A stretch of DNA of 64,000 nt. Source: an uncultured Ruthenibacterium sp. Its GTDB lineage: Bacteria > Bacillota > Clostridia > Oscillospirales > Ruminococcaceae. The stretch is taken from NCBI GenBank assembly GCA_944386565.1, contig CALXBO010000002.1, forward strand, positions 62,001 to 126,000, read 5' to 3'. Every line of letters begins with the position of its first letter. Positions within the stretch are counted from its first letter, which is position 1. The notes below the pieces were generated by a model. The model was not told the DNA's origin, did no database searches, and saw nothing but the letters and a program-made list of their open reading frames with translations. The position numbers and the translations under genes were made by a program. Positions 40,667 to 49,723 of this stretch are shown here, piece after piece.

Positions 40667-42586
40667 ATGGAGATCATCAAGGCGAAAACAGCCGGTTTCT
40701 GCTTTGGCGTGGACCGCGCGGTGCGCATGACGTACGGGCTGCTCGAAGAGGGCAAGCGCGTGGCGACCCTCGGGCCGCTCATCCACAACCCTCAGTGCGT
40801 GGCGGATCTTGCAGCAAAAGGCGCGGTGATCGCGGATGCCCCGTCCGACATCCCCGAGGGGTGCGAGGCGGTGATCCGCAGCCACGGTGTGCCGCTCTCC
40901 GTGTATGATGAGCTGGCCGCGAGGAATATTATCGTTCATGACGCGACGTGTCCCTTTGTCGCCAAGATCCACAAGATCGCACAGCGCGCCGGAAAAGAGG
41001 GGAAAATCCTCCTTGTGGCGGGCGACGCATCCCATCCGGAGGTGCAGGGAATCGTCGGTCACACGCGAGGCAAAGTGTACACTTTTTCCGATTTGAGTGA
41101 ACTTAGACAAATTTCAACCCCGGAAATTGTGCAAAGTGAGGTCGTCGTGGTAGCACAAACGACCTTTGAAGTGAAAAAATGGGCGGAAAGTACGGAGTTT
41201 ATCAAAAAACTCTATACAAATCCCGAAATTTTTGATACAATATGTAATGCAACATGGGCGAGGCAGAAAGAGGCGGAGGAGCTCAGCCGCCGGTGCGACG
41301 TCATGGTCGTCATCGGGGGAAGACACTCTTCCAACACCCAGAAGCTCGTTGCGGTGGCTTCGCGCCACGCCAGAGCCGTTGCGGTCGAGACCGCCGCGGA
41401 ACTGGAGCCCGGCATGTTCAGCGGCGCTGAAACAGTCGGCGTAACGGCGGGTGCTTCGACTCCGTCGTCTATCATTGAGGAGGTACTGAGCAGTATGAGC
41501 GATGAAATTCGTGAAGAGGAATTGAGCTTTGAGGAAATGGTCGACGCGTCCTTGAAGCCTGTGTATCCCGGCAAAGTGGTAACGGGTATCGTTACGGCCG
41601 TCACACCGAACGAGGTACAGGTGGATATCGGCACGAAACAGACCGGTTTCGTCAAGCTCGACGAACTCACTAATGACAATACCGCGAAAGTGGAGGACAT
41701 TGTCAAGAAAGGTGACGAGCTCGACCTCATGGTGACGAAGGTGAACGATCAGGAAGGCATCGTCTACCTGTCGAAGAAGCGCCTTGACGAGAACAAGGGC
41801 AGAGAAGCCGTCGCGGCTGCGGCCGAGAGCGGTGAGACGCTTGAAGGCTATGTCACCGGGTCGAACTCCGGCGGCCTGATCGTGCTGGTTAACAACGTGC
41901 GCGTGTTCGTGCCGCGTTCTCTGGCCACGCTCCGCCACAGCGAGGACTACACCGCCCTCGTGAAGCAGAACGTCCAGCTGAAGATCAAGCGCTTTGAGGG
42001 CAGCAAGATCGTCGGTTCCATCCGTGACGTCCTGACCGAGAAGGCTGACGCTCTCCGTGAGGAGTTCTGGAAGAACGTTGAGATCGGCAAGAAGTACACC
42101 GGCGTTGTCAAGAGCCTGACGAGCTACGGCGCGTTCGTGGATATCGGCGGCGTGGACGGTCTGGTCCACATCTCCGAGCTGTCCTGGAACCGCATCAAGC
42201 ACCCGTCCGAGGTCGTCAATGTCGGCGACGAGGTCGAAGTGTACGTGAAGGATCTCGACACCGAGAACAAGAAGGTTTCCCTGGGCTACAAGAAAGCCGA
42301 GGACAACCCCTGGGAGAAGTTCAAGGCCGAGTATCCCATCGGCACTGTGTTCACCGCTCCGGTCGTGTCCATCACGAAGTTCGGTGCGTTTGTGCGCATC
42401 CTGCCGGGCATCGACGGTCTGGTTCACATCTCCGAGATCTCCAACGAGCGTGTTGAGAAGGTTTCCGACGTGCTGAGCGTCGGTCAGGAAGTCGAAGTCA
42501 AACTGACGGACGTCGACTATGACCGCAAGCGCATCAGCCTGTCGATGAAGGCTGTCCAGAACGACGCCGCTTCCGACGAGGAGTAA
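40667..42586 (+). CDS. ispH-rpsA: IspH-ribosomal protein S1 fusion
   Basis: This 639-residue protein joins 4-hydroxy-3-methylbut-2-enyl diphosphate reductase (residues 1 to about 275) to four S1 RNA-binding domains (about 293-360, 378-445, 463-530, 548-620). The 4Fe-4S cysteines are in [18 protein letters not shown] and TICNAT. IspH-S1 fusions are known in Clostridia. GAGGAGAGGG precedes the ATG. A 180-base AT-rich island lies inside the IspH part, with a promoter-like site, and a Shine-Dalgarno plus ATG sit at the junction (ATG 41495). A terminator follows at 42598. Confidence 0.95.
   Translation: MEIIKAKTAGFCFGVDRAVRMTYGLLEEGKRVATLGPLIHNPQCVADLAAKGAVIADAPSDIPEGCEAVIRSHGVPLSVYDELAARNIIVHDATCPFVAKIHKIAQRAGKEGKILLVAGDASHPEVQGIVGHTRGKVYTFSDLSELRQISTPEIVQSEVVVVAQTTFEVKKWAESTEFIKKLYTNPEIFDTICNATWARQKEAEELSRRCDVMVVIGGRHSSNTQKLVAVASRHARAVAVETAAELEPGMFSGAETVGVTAGASTPSSIIEEVLSSMSDEIREEELSFEEMVDASLKPVYPGKVVTGIVTAVTPNEVQVDIGTKQTGFVKLDELTNDNTAKVEDIVKKGDELDLMVTKVNDQEGIVYLSKKRLDENKGREAVAAAAESGETLEGYVTGSNSGGLIVLVNNVRVFVPRSLATLRHSEDYTALVKQNVQLKIKRFEGSKIVGSIRDVLTEKADALREEFWKNVEIGKKYTGVVKSLTSYGAFVDIGGVDGLVHISELSWNRIKHPSEVVNVGDEVEVYVKDLDTENKKVSLGYKKAEDNPWEKFKAEYPIGTVFTAPVVSITKFGAFVRILPGIDGLVHISEISNERVEKVSDVLSVGQEVEVKLTDVDYDRKRISLSMKAVQNDAASDEE
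41213..41241 (+). promoter_or_regulatory. Candidate internal promoter for the S1 part
   Basis: TATACA (41213-41218), 17-base spacer, TGA-extended TACAAT (41236-41241), inside the AT-rich stretch of ispH and about 250 bases before the internal S1 start. Confidence 0.45.
41478..41497 (+). promoter_or_regulatory. Internal ribosome site and ATG at the IspH-S1 junction
   Basis: AGGAGG (41478-41483) lies 11 bases before an in-frame ATG (41495-41497) at codon 277, exactly where the S1 part begins (MSDEIREEE). Initiation here would give a free S1 protein of 363 residues. Confidence 0.45.
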
Positions 42587-42597
42587 TTTCAAACCGC

Positions 42598-42633
42598 AAA
42601 GCCGCCGCAGAGTTTTCTGTGGCGGCTTTTTTG
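42598..42633 (+). terminator. Terminator after ispH-rpsA
   Basis: AAAGCCGCCGCAGA pairs with TCTGTGGCGGCTTT (one G-U) and continues in T. Confidence 0.92.
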
Positions 42634-42646
42634 CGTGGAGAAACGC

Positions 42647-42675
42647 TTGACAAGTGCGCGCATCACGGATACAAT
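42647..42675 (+). promoter_or_regulatory. Promoter of the PadR-DUF2812 pair
   Basis: TTGACA (42647-42652), 17-base spacer, TACAAT (42670-42675). Confidence 0.85.
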
Positions 42676-42686
42676 GAAAGTGAAAG

Positions 42687-42707
42687 ATATATCGTATCAC
42701 GATATAT
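42687..42707 (+). promoter_or_regulatory. Palindromic operator, probable PadR site
   Basis: ATATATCGT, 3-base spacer, ACGATATAT: a perfect 9-3-9 inverted repeat just after the transcription start and before the padR ribosome site. Autoregulation by PadR is the simplest reading. Confidence 0.75.
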
Positions 42708-42735
42708 TGTGACGCGATAGAAAGGAGGTCCCGCC

Positions 42736-43047
42736 TTGGCACAGAACACACCGATGACGGAGGCGATGTATTACCTGCTCCTGGCGCTTCTGCGCCCGGC
42801 GCACGGATACCGTCTGATGCAGCAGGTCAGCGAAGCCAGCGGCGGGCGAGTCACGATGGGGGCCGGAACGATGTACGGCCTGCTCTCAAAGCTGGAAAAA
42901 GAAGGTCTGATCAAGCTGCAGAATCAGGACGAGCGCAGGAAGACGTATGCGCTTACGCAGGAGGGAAAAGAGGCGCTGCGCGCGGAATATCGCCGTCTGC
43001 GGCGGCTTGTGTCCGATGGGGACGCGATGGAGGTGGACGAACTGTGA
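42736..43047 (+). CDS. PadR-family transcriptional regulator
   Basis: This 103-residue winged-helix protein of the short PadR-s2 type has LLALLRPAHGYRLMQQV at about residues 15-31 and the wing GAGTMYGLLSKLEKEGLIK near 42-60. It begins with TTG behind AAAGGAGGT. Its GTGA overlaps the next start, the usual PadR-DUF2812 arrangement. The upstream palindrome is probably its operator. Confidence 0.9.
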   Translation: MAQNTPMTEAMYYLLLALLRPAHGYRLMQQVSEASGGRVTMGAGTMYGLLSKLEKEGLIKLQNQDERRKTYALTQEGKEALRAEYRRLRRLVSDGDAMEVDEL

Positions 43048-44204
43048 AACGGAGTTACAGGTTTTCTCTTCCCGCGTGGGCGGTCACGCAGAGGGAAGAC
43101 TACTATGAGAGAATGGCTGCGCGCGGTTTGTTTGTGCGCCGGTGCGGCAGCATTGTCACAAGTTATGAACCAAGAGAACCGCAGCGGTGTCTTTACCGCC
43201 TGGATGCAGCGGAAGAAAGAAACACAGAGCCGCCGGAAGAACAGCGCCGCCTGTATGAAAGTTGCGGATGGAATTTTGTGTGCAAAAGCGACTGGTTCAA
43301 CTTGTACACGGCACAGCCCGGCACGGAGGAACTGCACACGGACGGTGAGTGGCAGAGCGAGACGCTTCGCCCCATGCGGCGAAGCCTGCGAAATGATCTG
43401 ATCGCAAAGGTGCTCTACGCGGTTTTCTGCGTCGTTCTGTTTCTGGTGAGTTCTCTCCCGTTTTCGAGGGGAATGACGCTCTGGGAGTCGGTTCAGCTGA
43501 CGACAGCGGCTCTGGGGTGGCTCGCGCCGATCACATTGGGCTATATTCTTTTGCAGGTTGGGTCGCTTGCGTTTTCTTTTGCCGCTTTTTCAGGCTATGT
43601 GCGCCGCCTTCGGGCGGGGCGACCTCGTGCCGCTGTTTCAGGCCGCGCATTCGTTGCATGCCACATGGGATTGAACGCACTCGGAGTTGTGTTGCTTCTC
43701 GGAGTATTTGCGCTGTGGCTCGCGGCGATCCCACGCACTGTACCGCTGGAACAGGCGCCCGGAAAGGAACACATCGTCCGCCTGGAGCAGCTGGACCCGG
43801 ATGCGGAATTGTTTGTCGGCACAGGGAACGGCGGCATCGAGAGCGGCACGGCGGACTGCTGTGACGTTCCGCTCACGTCGTTCACGCTGGACAGCCGGCA
43901 GCTCAGCGAGCCGGACGGAGCGTCTCCGTCACTGTTTCAGCATTACATCGAAGTTCTGTTTCCCGTGGATATGCAGGCAGCCGCCCGCGGAATGGCAAAG
44001 AAATCCTTTTTGTACGAGGCAGTTTCCGTGGACGCGGCACAGCTGCCGGACGGAATTGATTTTGCCTTTATGAATACGGAATACGAGGGTGTGGTGGAGC
44101 TCTGCGCGGTCAGCGGAAACCGGATGCTTGCACTCACCTATATCGGCGGCCGGGCGGATGCGGAGTCAGTGCTTCAGTGCGCGGCGCAGGCGCTCCTCGC
44201 ATGA
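43044..44204 (+). CDS. DUF2812 domain membrane protein
   Basis: This 386-residue protein has an N-terminal DUF2812 domain (about 1-110, MKRSYRFSLPAWAVTQREDYYERMAARG and a later CGWNFV), three or four membrane helices (about 120-240) and a C-terminal soluble domain. It begins with GTG overlapping the padR stop. DUF2812 proteins often pair with PadR regulators in Firmicutes; their function is unknown, possibly envelope-stress sensing. Confidence 0.85.
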   Translation: MKRSYRFSLPAWAVTQREDYYERMAARGLFVRRCGSIVTSYEPREPQRCLYRLDAAEERNTEPPEEQRRLYESCGWNFVCKSDWFNLYTAQPGTEELHTDGEWQSETLRPMRRSLRNDLIAKVLYAVFCVVLFLVSSLPFSRGMTLWESVQLTTAALGWLAPITLGYILLQVGSLAFSFAAFSGYVRRLRAGRPRAAVSGRAFVACHMGLNALGVVLLLGVFALWLAAIPRTVPLEQAPGKEHIVRLEQLDPDAELFVGTGNGGIESGTADCCDVPLTSFTLDSRQLSEPDGASPSLFQHYIEVLFPVDMQAAARGMAKKSFLYEAVSVDAAQLPDGIDFAFMNTEYEGVVELCAVSGNRMLALTYIGGRADAESVLQCAAQALLA

Positions 44205-44214
44205 AGAGAAAACA

Positions 44215-44248
44215 GAACGCCCCGGGCTTTCCAAGGCCCGGGGCGTTC
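44215..44248. terminator. Hairpin between convergent genes
   Basis: GAACGCCCCGGGC pairs with GCCCGGGGCGTTC around an 8-base loop. The T run is weak on both sides, so it is a probable rather than strong terminator. Confidence 0.6.
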
Positions 44249-44292
44249 CGTGTTTGTGAAGAGAAGCGGACAAAGAGTCCGGAGAATGGCGG

Positions 44293-45552
44293 TTACGGTT
44301 CGCGCATCTGTGCGAGCGTTTTGGCACTCGTGTGCGCGATGGGGTCCCATGTGGTTTTGCGGTTTATAAAACTCAGCAGCGTCAGGATCATCCAGCTCAG
44401 CATGAAGAGCCAGTACATGGCGATCGCGCGGAGCATTCCGCCCACGGGAGCGCGCTCCAACAGCACGGTCAGAACGGCGACGAAGGCCGAGCTGACAACG
44501 GTTCCCACGATGCTGACGAGCAGCGTCAGAAGCACGTAGCGCAGGCCGCGGATCACAACTTTGCCGATGACAAGTCCGGTCGGCGCGGTCACGGCGAGGC
44601 TCAGAAGCGTCACGCCGAAGCCGATCAGTTGGATCAGAGGAACCAGGAACGTCAGAAGAAGATCCATGCAGACGGTGCTGCGTTTCAGGACCGTCTGTTC
44701 AAACAGCGCGCGGCCGTACTTTTCCAGTCCCTGCAGACTGCCGGTCGTCCAGCGGCGGCGCTGACGCCAGCTCTGAGCGAACGTCAGAGGCTGTTCATCC
44801 CAGAAGCAGGCTTCCTCCGAAAACCGGACGGACTCGCCGGCCAGCACGCACTGTGCGGTGATCTCGTAATCTTCCGTCATCGTCGTGGTGCAGAATCCGC
44901 CCAGCTTCTCCAGCATCCGGCGGCTCAGGCAGAATCCGCTGCCGCTGATGAGAGAGGAGAGACCGAGCGCTGCACGTCCGCGGTTGTAAAAGCGGTTGAG
45001 CATCCAGTAGCAGATGGAATAGCAGCCCGACATGGCGCTCTGACGGGGGTTTTTGGAATCGCGGAACCCCTGCACGGCGTTCGCACCCGTCTGGAGCGCG
45101 TCGTTGATGTACTGGAGATATTGCCCGTCGACAAGGTTGTCGGCGTCGAACACGCACATGGCGTCGTATTCGCGGGGGAGGATCACCTTGTCCACCACCT
45201 GGCGGAGAACGTCACCTTTGGTGCGGATGACGCCCTCGGGGAAGAACAGCTCCGCTCCGTGCTCGCGCGCGACGTCGGCGGTCTTGTCCGTGCAGTTGTT
45301 GGGCGCGACGATCACGTCAAAGCGGTCGCGTGGATAATCCTGTGCCAACAGACTGTCCGTGAGATGTCCGATGACGGCTTCCTCGTTGCGCGCGGCCACG
45401 ACCACGGCAATGCGTGCCTTGCGCTGTGCACGGGGGGCGGGAGCCGTGCGGCGGAAGATGCCGACGGCGGCCAGCACGACGAAATAGGCACCGTACAGGA
45501 TAAGCAGGCCGAGAACGGCCAGCGTGAGGTTCTGAAGAATTGTCAGAAGCAT
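44293..45552 (-). CDS. Glycosyltransferase family 2, membrane-bound processive type
   Basis: This 419-residue protein has an N-terminal hydrophobic helix, a GT2 domain (about 45-280) with VVVAARNEEAVIG near 50, the DXD-type DADN near 137, a TED catalytic motif near 224 and QRRRW near 261, then several C-terminal membrane helices. This layout matches cellulose/poly-N-acetylglucosamine synthases and related processive enzymes. Sugar and polymer are not determined by sequence. It is divergent from the Ca2+ ATPase gene. Confidence 0.88.
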   Translation of the reverse strand: MLLTILQNLTLAVLGLLILYGAYFVVLAAVGIFRRTAPAPRAQRKARIAVVVAARNEEAVIGHLTDSLLAQDYPRDRFDVIVAPNNCTDKTADVAREHGAELFFPEGVIRTKGDVLRQVVDKVILPREYDAMCVFDADNLVDGQYLQYINDALQTGANAVQGFRDSKNPRQSAMSGCYSICYWMLNRFYNRGRAALGLSSLISGSGFCLSRRMLEKLGGFCTTTMTEDYEITAQCVLAGESVRFSEEACFWDEQPLTFAQSWRQRRRWTTGSLQGLEKYGRALFEQTVLKRSTVCMDLLLTFLVPLIQLIGFGVTLLSLAVTAPTGLVIGKVVIRGLRYVLLTLLVSIVGTVVSSAFVAVLTVLLERAPVGGMLRAIAMYWLFMLSWMILTLLSFINRKTTWDPIAHTSAKTLAQMREP

Positions 45553-45594
45553 TTTGTTTCAGCTCCTTGTTTTTGTCATTCTGCTTATGAAACG

Positions 45595-45614
45595 AATCAA
45601 AAGACGATTTGATT
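45595..45614. promoter_or_regulatory. Palindrome in the GT2/ATPase divergent region
   Basis: AATCAAA, 6-base spacer, TTTGATT: a perfect inverted repeat in the AT-rich gap between the two divergent genes. It may be an operator. I could not fit a convincing -35/-10 pair on either strand. Confidence 0.4.
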
Positions 45615-45680
45615 ACAGATTCGGTGATATTTTTTTCTGATTTTACATAAAGATGAGAAAAAACGCAAGGAGAGACGTAC

Positions 45681-48236
45681 ATGAATGATCCGAAGCAGGG
45701 ACTTTCCAGCGCCGAAGCCGCGCACCGGCTGACGCAGGTCGGCGAAAACCGGCTGCGGGGAAAGCCGCCGCAGAGCGTGGCGGCGATGTTCTTCTCTCAG
45801 TTCAAGGATGTCATGATCCTGATCCTTGCGGCGGCGACGCTCGTCTCCGTGGTGATGGGAGAGGGAGCAGAGGCCGTTACCATCATCATCATCGTTCTCA
45901 TGAACGCGACGATGGGCTTTCTGCAGGAACACCGCACGGAAAAAACGCTGGAGGCGCTGCGGGAGCTCTCCGCGCCCACGGCGCGCGTCCGGCGCGACGG
46001 CGCTGTCCGCGAGGTCAGCGCGCGCAGCATCGTTCCGGGCGATGTGCTGCTGTTCGCCGAGGGCGACCGTCTGGCCGCCGACGGGACGGCGCTGGAGACG
46101 GTGCATCTGTCCTGCGACGAATCTCTTCTCACCGGCGAATCCGCAGCCGTCGCGAAACGTCCGGGCGACAAGCTGTACTCCGGATGCATCGTCACGGCGG
46201 GCAGAGGAGAAGCAGTCGTCACCGCCACAGGGATGAACACCGAGATGGGGCGCATCGCCGATCTTGTGAATACGGCGGAGGAATCGCCAACGCCGCTTCA
46301 GCTCAGGCTGCGCCAGCTGGGGCGGTTCATCGCCGTGCTGTGCGTCAGCGTATGCCTTGCCGTCGGCTTTCTCGGTTATCTGCAGGGCGGCGACCTGCTC
46401 CAGATGCTGCTCACGGGAGTTTCGCTCGCTGTGGCGGCCATCCCGGAGGGTCTCCCGGCCATTGTCACGATCACGCTTGCACTCAGCGTCAATCGTATTT
46501 TACGACGTGGAGCGGTAATTCGCAAGCTCCACGCCGTGGAAACTCTCGGATGTGCCGGTGTGATCTGCACCGATAAGACGGGAACGGTCACGCAGAACAA
46601 GATGACGGTCACGGCAATCGTCACCCCGGACGCGGCCTATGAGGTCACGGGGCGGGGCGATTCCGCGCGCGGCGGGCTGAAATGCGCGCAGCGGACGGCA
46701 GACGCAGGCCGCGATGCGGCGCTGAATCTTCTGCTGCGCGTCTGCGCGCTGTGCACGACCGCAAGCGCCGAGCGGAAGGGTGACCGGCTTGCGACGAGCG
46801 GCGACCCGACCGAGACGGCCGTTCTGGTCGCGGCCGAAAAGGCGGGCGTGTCGCGCAGGGCACTGCTCAGCGAAGTGCGCGTCACGGACGAGAATCCGTT
46901 CGACGCGCAGCGCAAACGCATGAGCGTTACCGTGCGCGAACGGGACGGAGTGCGGCTGTACTGCAAGGGCGCACCCGATCTGCTCCTCGCGCGATGCACG
47001 CACATCCTTTATAATGGAAAAGTGCGCCCCATCACGGCCGAGGACAAGACGCGTGTGGCGCGCGCGCTGTCCGGAATGGCACAGCGCGCCCTCCGCGTGC
47101 TGGGGTTTGCGTACAGCGACACTCCGTCGCGCGGCGAATCCGGCCTGTGCTGGCTTGGGCTCGCCGGAATGATCGACCCGCCGCGGCCCGAAGTGCGCGA
47201 CGCGGTGCGAAAATGCCGCGCCGCCGGGATCAAGCCCGTGATGATCACCGGGGACTCCGCGGCGACGGCGCTGGCTGTTGCGCGGGAGACCGGCATTGCA
47301 TCTGCGGGCGACGGCGTTCTGGAGGGGGCAAAGCTCGATGCGATGACGGACGAGGAACTTGCGCGCGTGTGCATGCGCACAGCGGTGTACGCACGGGTGT
47401 CTCCGGAGCACAAGCTGCGCATCGTGCGCGCCTACAAGCGCGCGGGGCGGGTCGTCGCCATGACCGGAGACGGGATCAACGATGCGCCCGCCGTCAAGGA
47501 GGCTGACATCGGCGTTGCGATGGGGCTCTCCGGCACGGACGTGACCAAGGAAGCGTCCGGCATCGTCATCCTGGACGACAACTTTGCCACCATCGTCGCG
47601 GCCGTGGAGGAAGGGCGCGTCATCTATCAGAACATCCGGCGCTTCATCCGTTTCCTCCTCACCTCCAATCTCGGCGAGGTGTTCGGGATGCTTCTGGGCA
47701 TTCTCACCGGGCTGCCCGTGATGCTGATGCCCATTCAGATCCTGCTCGTCAACCTGTTCACGGACGGCCTTCCCGCCATTGCGCTGGGCGTGGAGCCGCC
47801 CGCTCCGGGCATCATGGAGCGTCCGCCGCGTTCGAAGGACGAGGGATTGTTCGCCGGAGGTCTTGGAATCACGATCTTTGTCCGCGGCCTGATGCTCGGC
47901 GCGGCGTCGTGCGGGGCTTACATGGCAGCGCTGTATCTGGGGGCGGATCTGGAGACGGCGCGGAGTGTGTGCTTCATGACCATCGTGTTCTCCCAGATGC
48001 TGCACATCTTTGAGTGCCGCGGGCGCGGCCTGTATTTCGGCGGCAATCCGGCGCTGGCCGGGGCGGCGCTGCTCTCCGTCGCCGCGACGCTGCTGAGCGT
48101 CTACGTTCCCGCGCTGCACGCGTTGCTCGGCACGGCGTGCGTCTCGGGTGTGTTCCTCGGCGTCGTAGCGGCGGCGGTAGCAGCCGGACCACTCCTGACG
48201 GCTGTCTGGCGCGCTGTGCGCAGACTCTTTGTCTGA
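45681..48236 (+). CDS. P-type Ca2+-transporting ATPase (PacL/SERCA-like)
   Basis: This 851-residue cation pump exports Ca2+. The actuator motif LTGES is near residue 153, the Ca2+-site helix AAIPEGLPA near 256, the phosphorylation motif DKTGT near 296, and the hinge TGDGINDAP near 595. The transport helix NLFTDGLPAIALG near 692 is typical of PMCA/SERCA-like bacterial pumps. AAGGAGAG precedes the ATG. It ends 67 bases before the spoIVB start. Confidence 0.93.
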   Translation: MNDPKQGLSSAEAAHRLTQVGENRLRGKPPQSVAAMFFSQFKDVMILILAAATLVSVVMGEGAEAVTIIIIVLMNATMGFLQEHRTEKTLEALRELSAPTARVRRDGAVREVSARSIVPGDVLLFAEGDRLAADGTALETVHLSCDESLLTGESAAVAKRPGDKLYSGCIVTAGRGEAVVTATGMNTEMGRIADLVNTAEESPTPLQLRLRQLGRFIAVLCVSVCLAVGFLGYLQGGDLLQMLLTGVSLAVAAIPEGLPAIVTITLALSVNRILRRGAVIRKLHAVETLGCAGVICTDKTGTVTQNKMTVTAIVTPDAAYEVTGRGDSARGGLKCAQRTADAGRDAALNLLLRVCALCTTASAERKGDRLATSGDPTETAVLVAAEKAGVSRRALLSEVRVTDENPFDAQRKRMSVTVRERDGVRLYCKGAPDLLLARCTHILYNGKVRPITAEDKTRVARALSGMAQRALRVLGFAYSDTPSRGESGLCWLGLAGMIDPPRPEVRDAVRKCRAAGIKPVMITGDSAATALAVARETGIASAGDGVLEGAKLDAMTDEELARVCMRTAVYARVSPEHKLRIVRAYKRAGRVVAMTGDGINDAPAVKEADIGVAMGLSGTDVTKEASGIVILDDNFATIVAAVEEGRVIYQNIRRFIRFLLTSNLGEVFGMLLGILTGLPVMLMPIQILLVNLFTDGLPAIALGVEPPAPGIMERPPRSKDEGLFAGGLGITIFVRGLMLGAASCGAYMAALYLGADLETARSVCFMTIVFSQMLHIFECRGRGLYFGGNPALAGAALLSVAATLLSVYVPALHALLGTACVSGVFLGVVAAAVAAGPLLTAVWRAVRRLFV

Positions 48237-48240
48237 TCCT

Positions 48241-48270
48241 GATTAAGCAAAGCCTTTCCGGTGCATACTG
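48241..48270 (+). promoter_or_regulatory. Candidate forespore sigma promoter of spoIVB
   Basis: GATTA (48241-48245), 18-base spacer, CATACTG (48264-48270) resembles sigma-G/sigma-F promoters (GHATR and CATnnTA). A start about 8 bases later would place the upstream ATG (48274) outside the mRNA and support the TTG start at 48304. Confidence 0.35.
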
Positions 48271-48303
48271 AGAATGAATCAGTTGTGCACGGGAGGGCTT
48301 TTC

Positions 48304-49530
48304 TTGTTGATCAAGGTCTTGCGATGGGGTTGTTTTCTGACGTCGGGGTGCATGGCGCTGGCGTTTGCTGCGGCGGCCTATCTCGGAACGCTCGTTCCGG
48401 ATACGCTCCACGTTGTCAGCGGCGGCGATGTGCGTCTCGTGAGCCTGCCGCTTCTGACGCAGCAGGCGGGAACGGAACAGGCGGCACCCGCCTCCGGTCT
48501 GGAGACGGGCTCGTCGTACAACCTTTCCATTGCGCTGGGCGGCATCATTCCGGTGAAGACGGTGCGCGCGCAGGTCGTCAGCCGCCGGCTCGTCAATGTG
48601 TGCGGCACGCCGTTCGGCATCAAGATGTTTGCAGACGGTGCCATGGTCGTCGGATTCAGCGACCTGCACACCTCGACGGGAACCGTCAACCCGGCCAAAG
48701 CGGCGGGGATCGCGATGGGAGACGTCATCAAATCGGTCGCGGGTACGCCCACAAAGACGAACGAGGACGTTGCGGCGGCGCTTCAGGAACTGGAAGGCGC
48801 TCCGGCCGAAGTGGTCTACACGCGCGGCACGAAGGAGTACACAACGCTTCTGACGGCCGTGTACGATTCCGCGGCGCAGATGTGGCGCACCGGGATGTGG
48901 GTGCGCGACTCCTCTGCCGGGATCGGGACGCTGACGTTTGTGGACGAGGCGACCTCCATGTTCGCAGGTCTCGGCCATTCCATCCACGATGTGGACACCG
49001 GCCTCACGGTGTCTCTGCGCTCGGGGGAGATCGTCCGGGTGGACATCACCGGAGTCGTGAAAGGAGCGCAGGGAAGCCCCGGCGAGCTGCAGGGCCATTT
49101 CCAGAACGCAGCGCCCGCCGGAACGATTCTGGAGAATGGAGAGAGCGGTGTGTACGGCACGGTGTCGGCCGCGCTCGGAGGGTTCGAGGCCGAGGTGGCG
49201 CTGCCGCAGGAAATTGAGGCGGGTCCCGCGCTGATGTACACAACGATCCGCGGCGAGGAGGCCGCGGCGTATGAAGTTGAGATCGAGAAGATCGCACTGG
49301 CGGGGGAGGACCCCAACCGGAACATGATCGTGCGTGTCACGGACGAGCGCCTGCTGTCGGAGACAGGCGGCATCGTGCAGGGAATGTCCGGCAGCCCCAT
49401 CGTGCAGAACGGTCGTCTGGTGGGAGCGGTGACGCATGTCCTCGTCAACGATCCGACGCGCGGATACGCCATTTTCGCCGAGAATATGGTCGAGGCGGCG
49501 GACGCCGCTGCGCGCAAAACGGCAGCATAG
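48304..49530 (+). CDS. spoIVB: SpoIVB sporulation peptidase
   Basis: This 408-residue S55 serine protease is made in the forespore and triggers sigma-K activation in Bacillus. A hydrophobic N-terminal helix (about residues 6-27) precedes a PDZ domain (about 130-195: AAGIAMGDVIKSV) and the peptidase with GLGHSIHD (His) near 220 and GMSGSPIVQNGRLVGAVTH (Ser) near 362. TTG at 48304 is chosen because GGGAGGG lies 6 bases before it; an upstream ATG (48274) has no ribosome site. It stands next to spo0A, as in most spore formers. Confidence 0.92.
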   Translation: MLIKVLRWGCFLTSGCMALAFAAAAYLGTLVPDTLHVVSGGDVRLVSLPLLTQQAGTEQAAPASGLETGSSYNLSIALGGIIPVKTVRAQVVSRRLVNVCGTPFGIKMFADGAMVVGFSDLHTSTGTVNPAKAAGIAMGDVIKSVAGTPTKTNEDVAAALQELEGAPAEVVYTRGTKEYTTLLTAVYDSAAQMWRTGMWVRDSSAGIGTLTFVDEATSMFAGLGHSIHDVDTGLTVSLRSGEIVRVDITGVVKGAQGSPGELQGHFQNAAPAGTILENGESGVYGTVSAALGGFEAEVALPQEIEAGPALMYTTIRGEEAAAYEVEIEKIALAGEDPNRNMIVRVTDERLLSETGGIVQGMSGSPIVQNGRLVGAVTHVLVNDPTRGYAIFAENMVEAADAAARKTAA

Positions 49531-49580
49531 CGCCGTCTTCGACGTGAAAAAAGAGCATGATTTCCAAAAATAGAAAAATT

Positions 49581-49628
49581 TTCCAGAAAGTGGTTGAAAT
49601 AACTTCCAATATATGGTAATATCTGGAA
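49581..49628 (+). promoter_or_regulatory. spo0A promoter framed by an inverted repeat
   Basis: TTGAAA (49594-49599), 17-base spacer, TGG-extended TAATAT (49617-49622). TTCCAGA (49581-49587) and TCTGGAA (49622-49628) flank it as inverted arms, suggesting an operator. No perfect 0A box (TGTCGAA) is seen here. Confidence 0.65.
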
Positions 49629-49723
49629 TGTAGAAACAACGCGGCCGCAAAGGACGCGAAAACATCCCGCAGTGAGGGCGGAAATCGGGCCCGGCGCGCG
49701 GGAAACACGAAGGAGAATGGACG

